Below are positions 13,652-25,220 of a stretch of 64,000 bases of DNA, piece after piece. Below the pieces are notes generated by a model that saw only the letters and a list, made by a program, of their open reading frames with translations, searched no databases and had not been told where the DNA came from. Position numbers and translations under genes: made by a program. Source of the stretch: Ipomoea triloba. Taxonomy: Eukaryota > Streptophyta > Magnoliopsida > Solanales > Convolvulaceae. Numbering within the stretch: position 1 is the first letter of the stretch; each line of letters opens with the position of its first letter. The stretch is from assembly GCF_003576645.1 (NCBI RefSeq), contig NC_044929.1:1361260-1425259 (forward strand). The letters are read 5' to 3'.

Positions 13652-16046
13652 CTATTTGGTGATCAAAGGGAAAGAAAGAGGTGCCACAAAATTTGCCCTC
13701 TTCACGAACCTCCCTTTCATCCTAGGCCTCTTCTCAGCATTCAGTTTCCTAACCTCGTACCTTATTTTCTTCGAAAACAACCTTTTTCGCCGCTTCTCTC
13801 TATACCTCGACACTCTTGCCTCTCTCCCTTCATCCATTATAGTTGCATGACCTACGCTCATTGCTCCCATTTCTCCGTATGGATTATGAATCATCCCCCA
13901 TCCGTCCTGAAAATGAATTTGTGACAAAATCGATCAATGTTTTCTTTCTAAAACAATAAATTAAAACTACAAGTTTTTCAAATAGGTGTCTTGAGAATGA
14001 GATAAAACTTGAATATGAAATTATGAAGTCTCACCCAAGAGGGGTTAGGGCAAAAATAATTAAAGTTTTCAAATAAAATTTTATTTTATAAATTTAAAAA
14101 GGTTGAAATTCAATATATTTTCTTCCTTATATTTATATGAAATAACAATTTCAGTCCATTAATATAATTGTTGATGTGAATATTATTGACTCTTTAATTT
14201 TTTATAAGGTGTGCAGTTTGTTAGTTAGTCAATATAAGGATAAAATTATAATTAGTAATTCAAAAGTAATAAATTTTTCATTAACAAGTTGATGAACCAA
14301 AATTATTATATTATGAAAAGTGGGACCAAAACCGCCACCTCGAAAAAAATTGAAGAGCCAATAATGCTATTGTCAACAATGAATGGTTGAAGTTGTTATT
14401 TTTTTTTAAATATATTATTTCATATAAATGAAAGGACAAAAATGTTATTTTCCCATTTAAAAAATCTTCTGCGAAAGATGAAATTTTCAAAAATTTTGAA
14501 AAATTGAATATAAAAAAATGGAATACTTTTGTTTTTGTGTTTGTTTATTTTTTTCTTTTTAATTTGTGATTAAACTGGTCCCCCTAGTCATTTTCTTATT
14601 TGATATTCTCTATGCCCCATTTAACTTATTTTGTTTACTATTCATTGGTCAAGTTAACTATTTCTTCTTTTCTTATTTTCATTAGTGTTTTTTAAATTAT
14701 TTTTAAATTTAATTTTTTTTATGTTTAATAGTATTTTAATGTGGTTTCTAAATATATAAATTTAATATATTAATACTAAACTTAATATTATGAAAAATTG
14801 AATAAAAAATAACTTTTGTCAAGTTTCAAAAACCGAATCAGATATATGAAATGAGACGGTGGAGTACTAAATTATACGAAGTATTTTATGTTCACAATTT
14901 TGCTTTAATTAAGTGTTTACTAATTAATGCACCTTTCTCTAATTAATGTGTAGTGAATTTGACAATTTTACAAATAATTAATAGATATTAAATGCAATAA
15001 TAAATATTGATGACACAAAATTAATTATCAACATAGAAAGAAAGAAATGTTACCGTGAAGTCAGGCCAGCAATCGTTGGAATCCAAATCTGGACGTTCAC
15101 CGTTCGTCCATGGAGATCTTTGGTCAGCCCAAGCTGTGATAACACCTTCATAATCAAGCTTCAATAAGATTTTCTTTTTCTCAGTTTTATAATCAAAATC
15201 GTCACTTTGCTGAAGAATCGTCGCAAATTCTCCTCCTCTGTCGTCATATTCTTCGTCACACATAGCGACAGGTGAATTATCGTCACAATTATCGAACTTC
15301 ATAGCGACGTTGTGATTAGCTATGGCGGCTTCTTCATCGGTTTCGAGCTTCACTTTGTTGAAATTACTAAAAAGCCCTAACCCTTCCATGTTGAAGGACT
15401 CATCATCAAGCCCTTTCCCCAGCAAGCTCTCGACGTCGGCGGCGAACTCGGCGAGCTCAATTTCCGACGGGACGATTCCGGTAGCTTTATTACCGTCGTC
15501 CTTATTGTGACGGCAGTCTAGAGATGCCGGAATATTCGTCCGGATGTCCGGAATATTCTCCGCCCCCGCCTCGTTCTGCCGGGTGGACGTGCACATCTCC
15601 GCCGCGAAGCCGTCGAAAACGGGGACGCGATAGAGGAGCTGCTCATCGCTCTCGTCGTTGTGGGAATTTTCGTCGCTATAGATCTCTGGCACGAGATCAA
15701 AGGGGTGTTTGGTAAACGACTGTTCTGGCTCTGATTTAGGTTTTGCATGCTTCCGGCCCCGCGGTGTTCGTGCCTTGCGAGTGAACCCGTGGGGCCAGGA
15801 CCGGGCTAGGCTTTCCAAACTCGGAAAGTCATCGGGAGTCTTGAGGTCAGAACTCTTGAGGCGAACCCTCTCGTGCCTTCGGGCCAAGAGGTTCGCATTG
15901 TGCACCGAGGAGTCGCAAGATTGGCACAAGAAAGCATCGTCGGCCGCGCAGTACCACCGCGCCCTCCGCCTGATGCAACTGTCGCAGGCTCGGGCTGTCT
16001 TAGCTCCCACTGCGCTCGCCAACTTTCTGTCCGATGAAGAAACCAT
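13652..16046 (-). CDS. CONSTANS-like zinc finger protein (COL16/BBX group III), two exons
   Basis: Predicted nuclear transcriptional regulator of the B-box/CCT family, with two exons: 15054-16046 and 13652-13906. Exon 1 encodes 331 residues starting ATG at 16046 and ends at a GTAACA donor. The intron (13907-15053) ends TTTTCAG, phase 0. The product is 415 residues, close to the size of Arabidopsis COL16. It has one B-box at about 21-66, with C21, C24, C33, C41, C44, H49 and H58 as candidate zinc ligands. The middle is acidic. A CCT domain lies at about 359-402 ([20 protein letters not shown] and following). A single B-box plus CCT and one intron fit group III (COL6/7/8/16, BBX14-17), whose members are linked to light signalling and chlorophyll or flowering control. 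The CCT domain normally mediates DNA and NF-Y contacts. The intron holds a decayed MITE. The gene looks intact. Family assignment is firm; the exact ortholog is less so. Confidence 0.9.
14608..14864. mobile_element. decayed Stowaway-like MITE in the COL intron
   Basis: About 257 bp aligns along its length with the MITE at 47070-47327. Shared phrases include CTATTCATTGGTCAA, TTTCTAAATATATAAATTT and TAATACTAAACTTAATATT. Its ends are degenerate (CTCTATGCCCCATTT and GAGACGGTGGAG), and TA follows the right end. It lies entirely within the intron, so the reading frame is unaffected. Confidence 0.75.
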
Positions 16047-16675
16047 AGGAGCGAGATTTGTTTCTTGTGTACGTATGTTGGAAACAACAAAAGTAAAATT
16101 GTTTGTAAAATTTGCTCGAGGCCAAAAAGCTAGCTAGCTTATGATAGCTGAAAGGACCTTCAATTATTTAGCACTGTGGATATGCCCCACAAATATGCAC
16201 TTTTGCACTGAATTTAAAAGCCAAATAGCCCACGGTTTCGATCTTTCCGTCATGTCTTTAATTCTATTTTGTAAATTTTAGAAAAAATAAATAAAATAGA
16301 TTGTCTTTGTGGCTCTCCCAAATCAAAGATCAACTTTGACACTTTCTTTTTTACTTTGAAATCTTAGTGAATGAAGAAAATTGCAAGGTGTGACTCAATA
16401 GTTTACAAGTTTTCAAATCGAATCTTAATAAGGCATAGTTAGTAACTCCTTAAAAAAAATTAGCTAACCAATTTAGCTGTTTATAAATAGACGTGAGTTC
16501 AAATGAGAACAATCTCCTCCGGTAAACTTGAAAGTTTTCAATATTTATTAAATTAACCTCATTTTTATCATTTATTTTTCAGCAACCATCAACTATTGAT
16601 CTATCAAATTAAAATTGATGGATCAAATCAGTCATCGCCTTTTTACTTGGCCTCTGTTCTGTTATGAACTTCCCC

Positions 16676-16690
<15 letters not shown>

Positions 16691-16736
<46 letters not shown>
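16691..16736. repeat. (TA)n microsatellite
   Basis: An uninterrupted TA dinucleotide array about 650 bp upstream of the COL start codon. The Ile-Tyr-rich reading frame across it is an artefact. Confidence 0.95.
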
Positions 16737-16741
<5 letters not shown>

Positions 16742-17216
16742 TTTATGATACTATTGCATAGGGTGTAGAAAAAATTTATACCTCTATATTTGAGAGCATT
16801 TAATATATGATGATTTATATTAGGAGTAATTGCCATTAAATGCATTAGATTTTTTAGTAACATTATTAATTGTGTTGTTGATGGATTGATGATATTATTA
16901 ATTTAGTTTTGGGAAGAAATAGATAATGGCACGTATCCTACAAAAAATAGGGCAATGTACTTTTGGGGCCACTACAGGGCCTACCATGAAATCCTATCTC
17001 TTATTTGATTGGGTAGTTGAGATGGTTCATCCTGATTTCTTGATGCTTATTGGCAGCATTTTTCAATCAAGGGATTTCCGGTGGATCCCTCTTTTTGTTG
17101 AGGATAGGAATGAGTGAAGGGTTAATTAGGGGTAACTATCACTCCATCACCATTATTCCATCTGATCTGTATTTAATTTTATTAGCTGTTGGTGCATGTA
17201 GGGATGGTGAAAACGA

Positions 17217-17973
17217 TGTATCTGAGAGTGTGCCCTAGATAAATTCTGTCTTGTGACTCTAACAGACAAATCACGAGGAGTTAAACTAATTTAAATTGTT
17301 CAGACCAACCTAAAAGCTTAGCCGTGAGTGTGAGTTTTCCTTGTTGCCCAAATTTTAATTCGAAATATTTCCAAAATCCAAGCACGGCTTCAAAAATTAA
17401 TATACGTGTCACACTTAAAAAAAATCCTAGATTCTCTCCCTCACGAGTGTGGTAGGAAAGTTGGAGCATATTTTCTACGATAAAATAGATTACAAATGTA
17501 TATATTTGAACGCTTAAATATAAACGTTCTCAGCAAAATTGAACAAAAACAGTACTTTAAAATTTAGTCAATATTTTGGTGTTTCAAATGATGGAAAACA
17601 TTTTACTAAACACAAAGTATACTATACTTTTTCAATCGTTTTTAGCCAAAAAATCTATGTCTCACTACTGGGGTTCGATCATGTAACCATCTATTTAGAA
17701 TGATAGCAGATGCGTCATCACGTTTTTACCTAGTGGACCCCAATAAGATCAGAACGTACAATAGAACACATCTCAATAATGAAAAATCCTATGACTTCAC
17801 AACTACCATTATAGCCTCTCCAGCCTAGTGTCAATTCTGCGACCATCTATGTACATTATATTACCACATGAGTGCTCGGGATATTCGCGTGGGATTGTCG
17901 CACTTTCACTTCAAACATGACTTAAAGGTTCATAACCATGAGTTTCTGGTTCCTTCCTTTCCGTTTATGGCCC
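17217..17973. mobile_element. possible solo copia-type LTR
   Basis: The segment starts TGTATCTGAGAG, ends GGCCCAACA, and has the style of a Ty1/copia LTR. I find no matching target duplication (AACGA before, GATAA after), no primer site and no partner LTR. Borders and class are tentative. Confidence 0.3.
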
Positions 17974-18398
17974 AACAGATAAAACCCAAAAAATAAAAAT
18001 AAAAATTTGGATATTGTACGTCTTATTCCATAGAAAACTATATTTCTCATTGATAGGTATACTAATAATACTATATATTGCTACATTTTAGTTTACGTTT
18101 CTTTTTCATGTCTGCAGTTGTCATTGAAATTTTTTAAAATAAATTAACATTTTAAGTGGTATTTGTTAAGTTTTACTATTCGAAAGTTTTTTTTTTTAAA
18201 TTTTTTATTAAGCTTTATTGTTTGCAATAAGGGTACTTTCGTTGAAGCTTTATTGCTCTCATGGTGAGCCTTACTACTCGTAATAAGGGTGGAGCAATAA
18301 AAGATTGTCTTACTGTTCCCGTTTCGTTACTACATCATTCATTTTCATTTTCTCGTTACAATTAATAATCTATTTAAATTTAAATTTCTATGCCAAGT

Positions 18399-18488
18399 AC
18401 CTTGTGGTCTGATGGCATCACTGTTATCATTCCAAATGGAAGGTCTCATACTATGTATAGGTTAGATTATAGTACTCAAAAAAAAATT
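18399..18488 (+). mobile_element. possible truncated tRNA-derived SINE
   Basis: It starts ACCTTGTGGTCTGATGGCAT, similar to the head of the SINE at 31488, and ends in a short A-run after ATTATAGTACTC. The B-box is not clear, so the call is weak. Confidence 0.4.
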
Positions 18489-18876
18489 AAATTTCTATTA
18501 TTCCCCCCTTTAACAAAGATAATTAATATGTTATTCATCATTCAAGTTTCTTGACCCAATATGTAATTTCTCTCTAATCATACTCTTTTAATTAAATGAT
18601 TGAAATTATATGTTAGCATTCTTTATTAAAACTGAAATGATAGAAATTTAAATGAATAAATAATTATGACAAACAAATAAAAATCAAGGATATAATGATA
18701 CACAAGTAAACAAAAAAAAAATTGCAATGCCACAATAATTGAGAGTAAAAGTGAAATTTGGTCTTATAAATATAAAATAAAAATAGTATTTATGAAAAAA
18801 ATTTCATCAATTATACCCAACTTATATATCAATATTTAATTGATCAGCTTTTACTTTTTAAATAATTCAACCATAA

Positions 18877-19304
18877 CAGCTCGTTTGGTTCGCTGGAAAA
18901 TATTTAGAGGAAATGGAATTCAAATTCCATGGAAAACAAATTACCAGGAAAATAGATTTCATTGTTTGGTTAGTGAAAAAGAAATTACTGAGAATATGAA
19001 TTCCATTGTTTGGTTGTATTTGGAATAGTAAGGAATTATGAATATAAAGACCAATATGCCCTTAACAATTAATAGTGATAATAAATTATATTATTTTGAT
19101 GAGGGTAAAGTTGTCCAATTGCTCAATACTTTCTTCCCAAACTCTAAGGAAAACAAAATACCAACTCCTATCAAAGAATTTGTTTTCCTCCACTTTTGGA
19201 AACTCAAGTTCCATTGGAAAACATTTTTCATCCAACAAAACAATGGAAAAGCACATTTTAATTTCCTTCACTTCATGGAAAATCTTTTCCACCAAACACC
19301 CCCT
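18877..19304. mobile_element. Tourist-like (PIF/Harbinger) MITE
   Basis: About 428 bp flanked by TAA on both sides. It begins CAGCTCGTTTGGTTCGC and ends CACCAAACACCCCCT, giving terminal inverted repeats around GTTTGGT. Inside, motifs built from GGAAAATATTT and AATTCCATGGAAAA recur. Three related copies occur at 20707, 21954 and 53145. Confidence 0.75.
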
Positions 19305-19364
19305 TAATCTTATAAGATTTATATTCCTATTAAGTTCAACTTCTAATCTAAATGCTCATTTAAT

Positions 19365-20070
19365 TTGTCGAATTGCATAAACAACAAGATAGTTCCAAAT
19401 TAGTTATAAAAACTAATTAATGTTTGTTTGGTCAAAGTATAGCACGTTGAGTTTTAAGATAGTTGCATTCTCAATGTGTAAACTTAAAATTTTAATTAAA
19501 TTGAAAAAGACCAATACCGTTTTATTCACACCCCATTAGTTTTAAAACTTAATATTGGCATTAGATATATGAATATAATGGTTAAAAGAACAAATAAGAG
19601 AAATTTGTATTTTTGATCCTTTAATTATACTCGTGGTACACACTTAGTCCCTAAATTATATACCTGACATTCATTAACCTTTAATTTATGCACAATGTAA
19701 CAATTTTCATTTATCAAATTGCTTAAACAAGAAGATAGTTTCAAATTAGTAATAAAAACTTAATGTTTGTTTGGTCAGAGTATAGCACACTGAGTTTTAA
19801 GGTAATTGTATTCCCAATGCATAGACTTGAGATTTTAATTAAATTAGAAGAGACCAACACCGTTCCATTCACACCCCATTAGTCTTACAACTTAATGTTG
19901 GTATTAGATATATGATAGAATACCGTGGTTAAAAATAAAAATAAAAAAAAAAAAAGAAGAGAAATTTACATTTTTGGTCCTTTAATTATACTTGTAGTAC
20001 AGGCTTAGTCTATGAGTTAAATACATGATAATCTTTAACTTTAAAGTTACGCGCAAAGTAGCAATTTTAC
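19365..20070. repeat. tandem duplication, unit about 350 bp
   Basis: Two adjacent diverged copies (about 19365-19715 and 19716-20070) share, in order, AAATTGCATAAACAA-like, GTTTGTTTGGTCA, GTATAGCAC, TTTTAATTAAATT, TTCACACCCCATTAGT, ATTAGATATATGA and CCTTTAATTATACT. The second copy has an inserted A-rich run near 19935. No coding content. Confidence 0.8.
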
Positions 20071-20706
20071 TCCCCGAAAGAACTAAATTAGACACTTTAT
20101 TAAGTGACATATTAGTGACAAAAATAGTTCCAGGTACTAAAATCATCATTTCACGCATAATTTAGAGGTTAAAAATAATCACACATATCATGTTCTAAGT
20201 CTTTATCACGGATATAACTGGATGACTAAAACAGCCTAACATTGCCGGCATTGCACAGTATAATAGTCAATTTGAGGAATAGATAATATCGTTTAGGGTA
20301 TATGATGAAATGAAGAGTTGACAGATGTGGATAGCTCACCCCAATTTTTCTAAATCTACTTTTGTTGCACAAGAAAATCTTAGCTATTGGCACAGATTAT
20401 TCTTTTACAGATTTATCTTATCAATAAAACACAGAGGTCGCTGTCTTGAAAATCACTGTTTTGTTATCATCTTCGATTTCTTATCTATTTGATAAGGGAA
20501 TTTATGGATTTAGGATAAGTATTTCGGATTTTAATTATATCTTTTAAAATAATTCTTTTTTTTTTTTTTTTAGTTTATTGAAATGAAAACATCAGAAGTA
20601 GTAAAGATGCAATTTACTAGTAAGTTATACCCTGAAACCTTGTGCCATGATTTACCATGACTATGTTTTTGTGAAAACGTAAATATGCAACTTCGACTTT
20701 TACTAA

Positions 20707-21010
20707 CAGCATGTTGGTTTGTGAAAAAAAATAGAATGAATTGAATTTAAATTTCATGGAAAAGAAATAATGTGAAATATTAATTCTATTGTTTAGTTTG
20801 TGGGGATTAAGTTGTTAAAAATAATTAGTATGAAGATTCGAATATCCCTACACAATAAAGATATGTGAGGGTAGAATATGAATTTATGTTGTATGTTTTT
20901 TCCCAAGAGGTATCAAAAATATAATACCAAAGGAGAACAAGAAATTCATTTTCTTCAAATTTGAAGAATTCATTTTTCATAGAATTAATTCTTCCATCAA
21001 CCAAACAAGG
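20707..21010. mobile_element. shortened Tourist-like MITE
   Basis: Flanked by TAA at 20704-20706 and 21011-21013. It starts CAGCATGTTGGTTTGTG and ends ATCAACCAAACAAGG. The interior shares the AATTTCATGGAAAAGAAAT and CTATTGTTTAGTTTGTG phrases with the copy at 18877 but is shorter. Confidence 0.65.
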
Positions 21011-21953
21011 TAAAATATGATTTTCCTCAAATGTGAGGAAAAAAAATAAGGATAAAGTATAAACAAACCATCCAATAAATTGAAAAACAACAATTAAGCC
21101 ACCTAATTTGAATAAGCTCCAAATGAATTCACAAACCCGAAAAATGTTGTAGTAATTGACTTTTTTAGCAGGTAACTTATCAGGATGCTAACTATGATTG
21201 CCTCATAGACTTACCTTACAGAGCTCACTAGTGTACGTATTTTTCTACCTCACTAGTACATTTTTCGACCTCATTAGTGCACTTCCCAATCTTAGTAGTG
21301 CATTTCCCGACCTCAGTGAGTGTACTTTAATTTTCGAGCACACTAGTGCATTTCCCGACCTTGAGAGTCAATGCATACTTCCCAGTCTTACTATCGTTAG
21401 ACCTCCCGGTCTCACTATCATTCGACCTACCGTGAAATTGTAATTTCCTCCAACCAAAAAATACAATTTTGTGTGTCAAAAAATTTCATTGGACTACCCT
21501 TGGTAGATAACTGGTCCACAATAAAAATGCACTCCCCTACTATCTAGACATGACCATTATGGTCATTATAATGAGGACCAGAAAAATTGCTCCTAAGGCA
21601 ATGTTTTTGAACATGACAACACAGTCCCTCCTTTTCTATCCTTACGTTTTACTTCTTCTCTGAACTATCAGCCAACAGTAACAATAGCTGTGCTACAACA
21701 TAATTTCTAACAACCTGCACATAGTGCTCTAAGGCCAAATTATGGGGTATATATTGAGGCAACGCTTGGAATACCATTTTATTCTCTCTCTTATTCTCTC
21801 TTTCTTCCACCTCACCCAACATTGTTCCAAAAACCTTGAAATAATCACTGGTATGGGTGCTCTTAAAGTGAACTGAATTTTGTTAGTATCATTTTGTGAA
21901 GAGGCCATTGACATAAATTGCATCATAAATATTAGGTAAATTTAGGAGACTTA

Positions 21954-22373
21954 GGAGGTGTTTGGTTGGATAGAAAATGTTTTATTTGAATTTGAGGAAA
22001 ATTATATTTTCCTTTGTTTGGTAGGATGGAAAATATTTTTCATTGGAAAATATTTTCCTTAAGAACAAGTAAAACATTTTTCTTAGCCACTCCTTGGGTA
22101 TTTTGTTTTTCATAGAAAATGTTTTCAATGGAAAACAAGGAGGACAATTATGCCCTCACTAACTTTCTTTAATTACCATTATTATTATTCTTATTATTGT
22201 GTAGGGGTATAATTGTCTTTATACTCATCATTCATTACAATTCCAAATCCAACCAAACAATTGAATTTATATTCCTAGTAATTTCTTTTCCACCATCCAA
22301 ACAATGGAATCTATTTTCCTTGTAATTTGAATTCTGTTTCCTTCAAATATTTTTCAGCGAACCAAACGGGTTG
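21954..22373. mobile_element. Tourist-like MITE
   Basis: Flanked by TTA (21951-21953 and 22374-22376). It starts GGAGGTGTTTGGTTGG and ends CGAACCAAACGGGTTG. The interior is in the opposite sense to the copy at 18877, with shared GAAAATATTTTTCA and GAACCAAACGGGTT phrases. Confidence 0.75.
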
Positions 22374-22675
22374 TTAAGGTGACTTTGAAAGCCCAGAAAA
22401 TGACTTTTGAAAGTCATTTTTCAGATTTTCAAGTGTTTAGATATTGAAGGAAAATAAAATCAAAGGAAAATATTCATTCTGATCAACAGAAGAAAAAAAA
22501 AACTCGATATAGTGAAAATTATCTTTATAATTTTTATTCGAAGGACATTTTTCGAATTCTTTATTTTCCATCTCCCTTCCCTCTCTTCCTTTTAAAGTTA
22601 GTTTCTATATTATTATTATCATTGCCGCCATCACCATTATCACACCACCACCATTGCCACCAATACCACCATCAC

Positions 22676-22676
<1 letters not shown>

Positions 22677-22724
<48 letters not shown>

Positions 22725-22735
22725 TATTATTATTA
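22677..22735. repeat. (ATT)n microsatellite preceded by CCA-rich tract
   Basis: About twenty ATT trinucleotides with one ACT interruption follow a CCA/CAT-rich stretch at 22624-22674. It lies between two sequences rich in GAAAATGA and CATTTTC that may be ends of another MITE (about 22378-22922). Confidence 0.9.
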
Positions 22736-23867
22736 TGTTCATTTTGAAGAAAATGAACCAAATATAAAAATTACAATTTCTTGACTTTCAGCCAAACAGA
22801 AGAATAATAATTTTTTTTACATTCAGTCAAACACTAAAAAATTAAAAAAAAATTTAGAAAATGAGTCATTTTCGTAAAATCATTTTTTTAAAAATATTTT
22901 CTAAGCTTCCAAACGGAGCCTTTATAATTCATAAAACGAGAGATCGTGTATGTATAATTGATGCGCAATACAGGGGTCAAAGTGAAATTATTTCCAACTA
23001 TGACATACCTGTTCCAATAATTGATCTACAGTTGATTAGTTGGCCATTGACCATAAGGAAATGAAGTCTTCCTAAAAGAAAAAGGAAAAAAAATTGTAAC
23101 ACGGGTCGCGGATGTGCTATAGTGCTATTGTGCTAAGAGCATTCCTATCAGTAGTTATTTTGAGATTCATGTCAGAGAAATAACTTGTTCATTGCATTAA
23201 AACTGATGTGGGAAAGAGTAGCTTCATTTTTTGTTGCCCCTGCAAATGACAAATTAATGTCAGAAATAATATATTTAAAAAAGAAAGCAAAGAGCTTGGG
23301 AGATTGAGAGTGGCCGCCAGCTGGTGGCCACTCTCAATCTCTCTTTGTTTTTATTTTTTTATTATTATTTTTTTTAATTCTTGCGGTTGCGACACGGGCC
23401 CATTGTAATTTTATTTGAAAAACATTTAATTTGTTTCTTTTTTTATTGGTTTATTATTTATATTTATAAATTTATCACAAATTTTAATTATATAATATAT
23501 ATTTTTGAATTAAATTTTGAATGATTTAATTACAATTAAAATTAAAATGATTAAAATAAGTAGTGCAACAATATAAATTAATTTAAATGTTAATAATTAT
23601 CATTTTAATTAAATTTAAGTAGGTTTATTTTAATTAATTTTTATAATTATAAATTTATAATTCAAATAATTAAAATATAGAATAGAAAATCGTGGGCCCA
23701 TAAAAAACTGTGGAAAGACTTCAAATTGATGTGGAGAAGAGTTTTTATGATTGAGTGAGATAGTGGATGATGAGGTGGAAGGTGGGGCCCACAAAAAACT
23801 AGAGAAAAAACTCCAACTGATAAGGATGCTCTAATGATTCACAGCTGTCAACCACACAGAGGACATT

Positions 23868-24315
23868 AAAGTGAACTGAATTTCCACAGGCGGACAGGCC
23901 ACTGCTCCATCAGTCGTTATATTGTGGACCATGAGTAATGATTGATACTGTAGTTGTGTTGAACTGATACTGCAGTTGTTTTGAAAGGATACTACTTGTG
24001 TTGAAAGGGAACTGTAGTTGCGCGGAACAGAGGTCATGTCATCCATCTGGAACTGTAGTTGTGTTGAACGGATACTCCAGTTGTGTTGAAAAGATATTGT
24101 AGTTGTGTTGAACGGATACTGCAGTTGTGTTGAGCGGATGAATGGTCTTTGTTCCATGCAACTGCAGTGTCCTTTCAAAACAACTGCAGTATCTTTTCAA
24201 CACAACTGTAGTATCCGTTCAACACAACTGCAGTATCAGCTATGATCATGGTCCACAATATAATTTGCGGGCCGCTACTCCATCATCCAATAGTTATCCA
24301 CCTCACAATTATGGC
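23868..24315. repeat. foldback element with about 21-bp subrepeats
   Basis: The left half carries repeated units like GATACTGCAGTTGTGTTGAA. The right half, from 24158, carries the same units inverted (TTCAACACAACTGCAGTATC). The flanks TATATTGTGGACCATGA (left) and TCATGGTCCACAATATA (right) are also inverted copies, so the whole segment can fold into a large hairpin. The 60-115-codon frames across it are repeat products. Confidence 0.8.
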
Positions 24316-25220
24316 AATCAATAATTGAAATTTTCTCCAATTTTTTGTGAACCCTTTTTTTTTTTTTTTTGAAAAGTTTTTTTGTGAACTTCAATATCCA
24401 ATTTGCAATCTATTATCTTACTCCATCTCAAAAACACTCCTTTGAACTTCCCTGAAAGCACATTTTGAAAACATGCCCGTTGGACGCATGTGCATGCTTT
24501 AGCCCATGTTTTACTTTCTCTCTCTCTCTTTTTTTTTTTTCAAAAAAAAAAAAAAAAAAATTTATTCAAAAAATCTACTCCTAAACTGTAAAAAAAAAAA
24601 AAAAGTTTTTGTGGCAACAAAAAAAAACCTCAAAAAACATTGTTGAGCTTGCTTTTATATATATGCCAACTTTGAGCTTCTTCATACATGTCGGATTGGT
24701 AATAAATATTACATTTTTAATTTAAAAATATCATATTTTTATTCAAAAGTATCACACTTTCTTTCATATTAACAATTAAATTGTTCATGATTAGTATTAT
24801 ATTTTTCATCTAGACCTAACACATTTCATGGATAAGGTTTCTTCGAGATTTCCATGAGATCAATCTCACAAGAGAGTAAACCATTACATTTTTTACTTGA
24901 CTTAGTTTTTTAAATATCTATTTTCTTACTCCATTTTTTCTGGTATCTTTTTTCTGATATGATATCAAATAAAATAAATAAAATCATAATATAAGATAAT
25001 CTACAATCAATTCAATTAATTTAGATATTGAAAGAAAAAAATCTCATATCCAATACTTCCATTTACTCCCCAAAGACATTTACATTGAACTAAAGTACAA
25101 TAAAACACATAGTCAAATTCAATTACAATACAACTGCCTCATTATGAATACAAAGTGCATATATACATACAATGACATTTACACATGCTACATTCCTGAC
25201 AATTATATTAAGAAACTGCA

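Larger units (their letters stand above)
16047..18873. other. COL upstream region and gene-free DNA
   Basis: 16047-16300 should hold the COL 5'UTR and promoter; I could not place a convincing TATA box. 16691-16736 is a TA microsatellite. 16926-17117 contains a 63-codon frame with no recognised domain. 17217-17973 may be a solo LTR. 18180-18330 contains T-rich, imperfectly repeated DNA around the phrase GCTTTATTG. Confidence 0.5.
20071..25220. other. gene-free repeat-rich DNA between the COL gene and the first NLR
   Basis: Apart from the MITEs at 20707 and 21954, the ATT array at 22677 and the foldback at 23870, I see no gene here. 23400-23700 is extremely AT-rich. 24360-24380 and 24530-24605 contain long T and A runs. 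The first 70 bases below 25221 are the likely 3'UTR of the minus-strand NLR. Confidence 0.5.

Noticed and set aside
15021..15053. COL frame running past the donor to 15021
   Set aside because: This tail is intronic; the GTAACA donor and the CCT exon at 13652-13906 in matching phase give the expected protein.
15709..16137. 142-codon plus-strand frame over the COL gene
   Set aside because: It is antisense to COL exon 1, which has clear B-box cysteines; no domain is seen on the plus strand.
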